DNA from: Pseudoxanthomonas sp. J31
GTDB lineage: Bacteria > Pseudomonadota > Gammaproteobacteria > Xanthomonadales > Xanthomonadaceae
Reading direction: 5' to 3'
Assembly (NCBI RefSeq): GCF_000510725.1
Contig: NZ_AZNZ01000001.1
Location: 186,001-250,000, forward strand
Length of the DNA: 64,000 nucleotides
The notes under the pieces were generated by a model, which saw nothing but the letters and a program-made list of their open reading frames with translations, did not search any database and was not told the origin of the DNA. Below are positions 59,726-64,000 of this stretch, piece after piece. Position 1 is the stretch's first letter. Each line of letters opens with the position of its first letter. The position numbers were made by a program, and so were the translations under genes.

Positions 59726-59944
59726 TCAGCCGCCAACCCCATGCGGCTGTATCACGCCGGTCCAGATGCCGATGATGACCAGCAGGATCAGGCCGATGGA
59801 CAGGGCGATGCGGCGGGTGAGGGCGTTGACCGTGCGCTTGCTCTCGCCGCGGTCCACCATGAGGTAGTAAAGCGCCGAGCCGAGGTTCCAGATGATGAGC
59901 AGCAGGAACGCGACGACGATCAGGGTTTTGAGCGAATCGTTCAC
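59726..59944 (-). CDS. DUF2909/twin-transmembrane protein
   Basis: 72 residues from GTG 59944 (VNDSLKTLIVVAFLLLIIW). Two TM helices (about 6-28 and 47-66, ALSIGLILLVIIGIWTGVI) joined by a basic loop (VDRGESKRTVNALTRR), then HGVGG. Matches the short twin-TM family encoded near ctaE/SURF1. Function unknown; presumably oxidase-associated. It lies antisense between ctaE and the SURF1 gene and has its own -10 GATAAT (59986-59981). Confidence 0.85.
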   Translation of the reverse strand: MNDSLKTLIVVAFLLLIIWNLGSALYYLMVDRGESKRTVNALTRRIALSIGLILLVIIGIWTGVIQPHGVGG

Positions 59945-59980
59945 GGGACGTGGCTCGTGGCGTGCGGGTTTGCGCCGGGC

Positions 59981-59986
59981 ATTATC
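59981..59986 (-). promoter_or_regulatory. -10 GATAAT of the twin-TM gene
   Basis: Minus-strand GATAAT (59986-59981), 36 nt before the GTG start. Confidence 0.45.
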
Positions 59987-60019
59987 GCAGCCCGGCGCCG
60001 CGGCGGGCGTGGGGGCCGC

Positions 60020-60736
60020 GTGAGCCGTCGCCTGCCGTCGTGGGCGGGCTGGGGCCTGGCCCTGGCCGTGGCCGCGGCCTGCTGCGGGCTGGGCACCTGG
60101 CAGCTGCAGCGCATGCACGCCAAGCAGGCCCTGCTGGACGCGTCGGCGCAGGTGCTGGCCGAGCGCCGGCCGCAACCGCTGGCGCTGGCCGCCGATCCGG
60201 CGCGCGCGCGCGGCTACGACTGGGCGTCCGGCCGCGGCCGCTTCGCCGACCTGCCGGCGGTGCTGCTGGACAACCAGAACCGCGATTCCCGGCCCGGCGT
60301 ACGCGCCTACCGCGTGTTCGAACCGGAGGACGGGCTGCCGCTGCTGGTGGATCTGGGCTGGCTGCCCCTGCCCGGCGACCGCCGCATGCCGCAGGTCCCG
60401 CCACCGGCAGCCGGCACGATCGAAGCCTCGGGCCTGCTGCTGCCGCCGCCGGCCCGCGGCCTGGCCGCGCCGGCGGTGCAGCGCCAGGCCGACGGCACCG
60501 CGCTGGTGGTGGCGCTGGAGCCGGCGGCAGTGGCCGCCGCACTGGGCCTGCCGGCGCTGGCGCCGCGGGTGCTGCGCCTGGATCCGGAACTGCCGCTGGG
60601 CTACGCGCGCGACCTGGAACTGCTGCCGAACACGCTGCCTCCGCAGCGCCACCTGGGCTACGCGGTGCAGTGGTTCGCCCTGGCCGCCGCGGCGCTGGCC
60701 ATCGCCCTGGTGCTGACCCTGCGGCGGCGCCGGTGA
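60020..60736 (+). CDS. SURF1-family oxidase assembly protein
   Basis: 238 residues from GTG 60020 (VSRRLPSWAGW). The N-terminal TM (about 7-25) runs into LGTWQLQRMHAKQALLD, the SURF1 signature. The periplasmic domain has VLLDNQNRDSRPGVRAYRVFEPEDG and LLVDLGWLPLPGDRR. A C-terminal TM helix (GYAVQWFALAAAALAIALVLTL) completes the pattern. It assists heme a insertion into subunit I. First gene of the second oxidase cluster. Confidence 0.93.
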   Translation: MSRRLPSWAGWGLALAVAAACCGLGTWQLQRMHAKQALLDASAQVLAERRPQPLALAADPARARGYDWASGRGRFADLPAVLLDNQNRDSRPGVRAYRVFEPEDGLPLLVDLGWLPLPGDRRMPQVPPPAAGTIEASGLLLPPPARGLAAPAVQRQADGTALVVALEPAAVAAALGLPALAPRVLRLDPELPLGYARDLELLPNTLPPQRHLGYAVQWFALAAAALAIALVLTLRRRR

Positions 60737-60791
60737 GGCGCGTGGCCGGCGCGCGGAACAGGGCATGGCCCGGCATGCGAAAATCCCGCGC

Positions 60792-61367
60792 ATGAGCCAT
60801 TCCGTTCCCGACGCTGATCGCACTGCCCGCGGCCGCCTGGTGCTGGTTGCGCTGTTCGTGCTGTTCTTTGGCAGCGCGCTGGCCGCCGGCGCGCTGCGCT
60901 TCACCGGCTGGATGCCGGCCGGCCTGCGCAACCACGGCCAGCTGCTGGAGCCGCCGGTGGACCTGCGCCAGGCCCGCCTGCAGCTGGCCTCCGGCGAGGC
61001 CTATCCCTGGCAGCCGCAGGCCCGCATCTGGCGCATCGTGGTCGTGCCCCCGGCCTCCGGCTGCGACGCGGCGTGCACCACGCTGGCGGCGCAGCTGGAC
61101 AAGGTCTGGCGCCTGTTCGGGCACAACGCCGACCACGTGCACGTGCTGTGGCTGGGCGCCGCCCCGGCCGGCGCTGCGCAGCTGCCGGAGATGCGCGTGC
61201 TGCGCGACGACCCGGGCGTGCGCGCGTCCCTGCCCGGCGCCTCCGACCCGGCCGGCGTGCCGCTGTACGTGGTCGATCCCAACGGCTTCGTGATCCTGCG
61301 CTACGCGCCGCAATCCGATCCGGCCGGCCTGCGCGCCGATGTCGCGCGCCTGCTGAAACTGAAGTGA
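60792..61367 (+). CDS. Sco-like thioredoxin-fold assembly protein with CxxxC
   Basis: 191 residues. One TM helix (about 17-38, RLVLVALFVLFFGSALAAGAL), then a periplasmic thioredoxin-like domain with CDAAC (CxxxC as in Sco copper chaperones) in PPASGCDAACTTLAAQLDKVW, and YVVDPNGFVILRY near the end. The conserved Sco His is not obvious in the usual place, so copper binding may differ. ATG chosen at MSHSVPDAD. It lies between SURF1 and ctaA in the same direction. Confidence 0.82.
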   Translation: MSHSVPDADRTARGRLVLVALFVLFFGSALAAGALRFTGWMPAGLRNHGQLLEPPVDLRQARLQLASGEAYPWQPQARIWRIVVVPPASGCDAACTTLAAQLDKVWRLFGHNADHVHVLWLGAAPAGAAQLPEMRVLRDDPGVRASLPGASDPAGVPLYVVDPNGFVILRYAPQSDPAGLRADVARLLKLK

Positions 61368-61380
61368 GGCTTCCCATCCG

Positions 61381-62568
61381 ATGAACGCGCTCGTCCGCCC
61401 GACGCTGGCACGCCATTTCCACCGCATCGCCTGGCTGGCGGTGGCGCTGACCGCCTGCGTGGTCGTGTTCGGCGCCTTCGTGCGCCTGTCCGACGCCGGC
61501 CTCAGCTGCCCGGACTGGCCGACCTGCTACGGCCGTGCCACCTGGCCATCGGCGCCGGCCGACGCGGCCGCGCACGCGGCCAGCGGGATCCGTCCGTTCG
61601 AGACCCACAAGGCCTGGCGCGAGCAGGTACACCGCCACCTCGCCGCCAGCCTGGGCGTGGTGGTGCTGCTGCTGGCGCTGCTGGCGGTGCGCCGCCGCCG
61701 CCTCGGCGTGCCGCTGGTGATCGGCGCCTCGCTGCTGGTCGCCGCCGCGATCCCGGCGTACATGTACGGCCACATCGGCCTGGCCTTCGCCCTGGCCGGT
61801 GCCGGCGAGGCGGTACTGCTGCTGGCGGCGCTGCGCTGGTCCAACATCGACCTGGCGCGCGCGGCGGTGCTGACCCTGGCGGTGATCGTGTTCCAGGCGC
61901 TGCTGGGCAAGTGGACCGTGACCCTGCTGCTCAAGCCGATCGTGGTGATGGGCCACCTGCTGGGCGGGCTGACCACGTTCGCGCTGCTGGTATGGATGGC
62001 CTGGCGCGCCACCGGCCTGCCGATCCGCCTGGCAGACGCGCGCGTGCTGCGGCGCTGGGTGGTCGCCGGGCTGGTGGTGCTGGGCCTGCAGATCGCGCTC
62101 GGCGGCTGGACCAGCGCCAACTACGCGGCGCTCGCCTGTGGCGGCGGCGGCTGGACCGGCGCCAGCCACCATTACATGGATTTCCCGCGCTGCGTCGGCC
62201 AGTGGTGGCCGCCTGCGGACTTCCGCGAAGGCTTCGTGCTGTGGCGCGGGATCGGCGTGGACTACGAAGGCGGCGTGCTCGACGGCGCCTCGCGCATCGC
62301 CATCCAGATGGCGCACCGGATGATGGCGGTGGTCGCGGCGCTGTACCTGCTGCTGCTGGCCGGGCGGCTGTACCGGCTGCCGGGCATGCGCGGCTGGGCC
62401 GCGCTGCTGGGCCTGCTGGTGCTGGTCCAGGTCGCGCTGGGCGTGCTCAACGTCAAGCTGTCGCTGCCGCTGCCGGTGGCGGTGATGCACAACGGCGGCG
62501 CCGCGGCCTTGCTGTTCGTGCTGGTGACCTTGCTGGCGCGGTTGCGGGAGCCCGAGCAGGTCGCATGA
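61381..62568 (+). CDS. ctaA: Heme A synthase (COX15/CtaA)
   Basis: 395 residues, about 8 TM helices in two four-helix halves. Heme-ligand His in [33 protein letters not shown] and [32 protein letters not shown] is typical, and two Cys pairs in loops are visible (LSCPDWPTC and CGGGGW...RC). Oxidises heme O to heme A using water. The stop overlaps ctaB by 4 bp. Confidence 0.96.
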   Translation: MNALVRPTLARHFHRIAWLAVALTACVVVFGAFVRLSDAGLSCPDWPTCYGRATWPSAPADAAAHAASGIRPFETHKAWREQVHRHLAASLGVVVLLLALLAVRRRRLGVPLVIGASLLVAAAIPAYMYGHIGLAFALAGAGEAVLLLAALRWSNIDLARAAVLTLAVIVFQALLGKWTVTLLLKPIVVMGHLLGGLTTFALLVWMAWRATGLPIRLADARVLRRWVVAGLVVLGLQIALGGWTSANYAALACGGGGWTGASHHYMDFPRCVGQWWPPADFREGFVLWRGIGVDYEGGVLDGASRIAIQMAHRMMAVVAALYLLLLAGRLYRLPGMRGWAALLGLLVLVQVALGVLNVKLSLPLPVAVMHNGGAAALLFVLVTLLARLREPEQVA

Positions 62569-63464
62569 GCACCCACGTTTCCCTCTGGCGCGAATACCTG
62601 GAGCTGACCAAGCCGCGGGTGGTCGCGCTGCTGGTGTTCACCGCCCTGGTCGGCATGTTCCTGGCGGTGCCGGGGCTGCCGCCGCTGCGCGAATCGGTGC
62701 TGGGCCTGGTCGGCATCTGGCTGGCCGCGTCCTCGGCCGCGGCGATCAACCACCTGATCGACCAGCGCATCGACAAGCTGATGGCGCGCACCGCGCACCG
62801 CCCGCTGGCCACCGGCGCGCTGCGCCCGGCGCAGGTGCTGGCGTTCGCGCTGGCGCTGGGCGTGGCGTCGATGCTGGTGCTGGTGCTTTGGGTCAACACC
62901 GTCACCGCGGTGCTGACCTTCGCCTCGCTGATCGGCTACGCGGTGGTCTACACCGGCTACCTCAAGCGCGCCACGCCGCAGAACATCGTGATCGGCGGCG
63001 TGGCCGGCGCCGCGCCGCCGCTGCTGGGCTGGGCCGCGGTCACCAACATGCAGGGCGCCTGGGACTGGCAGCACGCGCTGCTGCTGGTGCTGATCATCTT
63101 CGTCTGGACCCCGCCGCACTTCTGGGCGCTGGCGATCTTCCGCCGCGAGGACTACGCGCGCGCGCTGATCCCGATGCTGCCGGTCACCCACGGCGTGACC
63201 TATACCCGCTGGCAGATCCTGTTCTACACCGTGCTGCTGGTCGAGGTGACGGTGCTGCCGGTGGTGTTCGGCATGAGCGGCCTGTTCTACCTGGGCGGCG
63301 CGCTGGTGCTGGGCAGCGTGTTCCTCTGGTACGCCTGGCGCCTGCTCGATCCGCCGGACGAGTTCTACGCCATGCGCGTGTTCAACTACTCGATCGTGTA
63401 CCTGATGGCGCTGTTCGCCTTCCTGCTGGTGGACCACTGGCTGCCGCTGCTGCTGCCGGCCTGA
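62565..63464 (+). CDS. ctaB: Protoheme IX farnesyltransferase (heme O synthase)
   Basis: 299 residues, UbiA superfamily, about 9 TM helices. The first Asp-rich motif is [23 protein letters not shown] (NxxxD). [27 protein letters not shown] and [30 protein letters not shown] are the COX10 signatures. Adds farnesyl to heme B, giving heme O for CtaA. ATGA overlap with ctaA means the two steps are translationally coupled. Confidence 0.97.
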   Translation: MSTHVSLWREYLELTKPRVVALLVFTALVGMFLAVPGLPPLRESVLGLVGIWLAASSAAAINHLIDQRIDKLMARTAHRPLATGALRPAQVLAFALALGVASMLVLVLWVNTVTAVLTFASLIGYAVVYTGYLKRATPQNIVIGGVAGAAPPLLGWAAVTNMQGAWDWQHALLLVLIIFVWTPPHFWALAIFRREDYARALIPMLPVTHGVTYTRWQILFYTVLLVEVTVLPVVFGMSGLFYLGGALVLGSVFLWYAWRLLDPPDEFYAMRVFNYSIVYLMALFAFLLVDHWLPLLLPA

Positions 63465-63512
63465 GCCGGCAGCACGGCCGGGCGCGGGCGGCGGCCCGCG
63501 CCCGGGCATCGC

Positions 63513-64000
63513 TTACTCGGCGACCCAGGCCAGCTGGCCGTCGCTGGCGCGCTCGATGCGGCCCAGGCCGGGGAACGGGAAGTGCACCGAGTACAGGCGT
63601 TCGCCGCTGTCGGCGGCGGTGTCCAGCATCTTCGCCCGCTGCGCCGCGCCGGCGGCGGCGTCGCGATCCCACTGGATCGTCCACTGCGGGCGCTGCACCG
63701 AGACCACCGGGTGGTGCACCAGGTCGCCCACGTACAGCAGGCTTTCCCCGCCGCTGCTGATGCGGAAGGAGACGTGGCCCGGGGTGTGTCCCGGGGTCGG
63801 CAGCGCCTGCACCATGCCCGGCACCAGCTCCGCCTCCGGGGCAAAGGCGTCGACCTGCGGCGCGATCGCCGCGACCAGGCTGGCCATGGCCGCGCCTTCG
63901 CCGCTGGCCTGGGCCTGCAGGTCCTCCCACTCCGGCTGCGAGACATGGATGGTGGCGTTGGGGAAGGCCAGCGCGCCGCTGGCATCGACCAGGCCGCCGA
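63513..64000 (-). CDS. MBL-fold metallohydrolase (partial, 5-prime end beyond the window)
   Basis: The visible 161 codons run off the right edge. GGLVDASGALAFPNATIHVSQPEWEDL precedes the MBL motif LPTPGHTPGHVSFRI (His ligand), LLYVGDLVHHPVVSV (Asp/His), and the C-terminal SVHFPFPGLGRIERA His. This is the pattern of quorum-quenching-lactonase-like or YcbL/AhlD-type MBL hydrolases; the HxHxDH motif lies outside the window. Converges with ctaB. Confidence 0.88.
   Translation of the reverse strand, partial: GGLVDASGALAFPNATIHVSQPEWEDLQAQASGEGAAMASLVAAIAPQVDAFAPEAELVPGMVQALPTPGHTPGHVSFRISSGGESLLYVGDLVHHPVVSVQRPQWTIQWDRDAAAGAAQRAKMLDTAADSGERLYSVHFPFPGLGRIERASDGQLAWVAE

Overview
The window is very G+C-rich (roughly 70% by eye, not counted) bacterial chromosome, densely packed with housekeeping genes and with no rRNA, tRNA, CRISPR, IS or phage genes that I can see. 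Gene content and order point to the Xanthomonadaceae/Lysobacteraceae (the Xanthomonas, Stenotrophomonas, Lysobacter, Luteimonas, Pseudoxanthomonas group). The main clues are a Xanthomonas-type oleABCD olefin cluster, speE/speA, a ydfG-like SDR, the radC-coaBC-dut-algC block with a long membrane-anchored AlgC, and a full aa3 cytochrome oxidase locus. I cannot name the species.

Layout. 1-5.2 kb: a small exported repeat protein with its own promoter and operator, a gene-poor stretch with nested palindromes, an SDR, an M16 protease and a DUF4156 lipoprotein. 5.2-11.4 kb: the ole cluster (oleA, oleB, oleC-oleD), interrupted by two opposite-strand genes (YecA/SEC-C and YkgJ families). 11.5-20.4 kb: a DUF1328 microprotein, ubiJ-ubiB, a second M16 protease, an RluA-family synthase, arfB, an acyltransferase and a photolyase. 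20.4-25.3 kb: a 14-G tract, two small membrane proteins, and a CysB-like LysR regulator divergent from aceB-aceA (glyoxylate shunt). 25.4-35.9 kb: comM and ubiK, a PII protein, a lipid A/RIO-like kinase, speE/speA (polyamines), ydfG, and radC-argS-SPOR. 36-43.6 kb: coaBC-dut-algC, pyrE and a DUF4124-like gene, xthA and an AmpG-like MFS transporter. 43.7-49.1 kb: an orphan RHH-like protein, a membrane protein, a macrodomain protein, an exported isoaspartyl peptidase, anmK and an M23 endopeptidase. 49.2-54.6 kb: tyrS, putA and a PAS-AraC regulator. 54.8-63.5 kb: the cytochrome c oxidase locus (DUF2244, ctaC, ctaD, a 43-aa small protein, ctaG, ctaE, a twin-TM protein, SURF1, a Sco-like protein, ctaA, ctaB). 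The window ends inside an MBL-fold hydrolase.

How the parts work together. OleA condenses acyl-CoAs, OleD reduces, OleC makes a beta-lactone and OleB decarboxylates it to a long-chain olefin. ubiJ, ubiB and ubiK serve ubiquinone synthesis, which feeds the respiratory oxidase. The oxidase locus carries its own heme A synthesis (ctaB, ctaA) and copper/heme insertion factors (CtaG, Sco-like, SURF1). AmpG-like, AnmK and M23 proteins suggest a loose peptidoglycan turnover and recycling neighbourhood.

The most useful non-gene signal is a recurring promoter pattern. A -10 hexamer of the TANAAT/GATAAT type sits exactly 6 nt before the start codon of at least four genes (oleC, ubiJ, the truC-like gene, arfB), which predicts leaderless mRNAs. 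The same -10 logic moves the start codons of anmK and the AraC regulator downstream of the first in-frame ATG. Starts were chosen from such signals, Shine-Dalgarno sequences and family lengths. I ran no database search, so family names rest on motif recognition.
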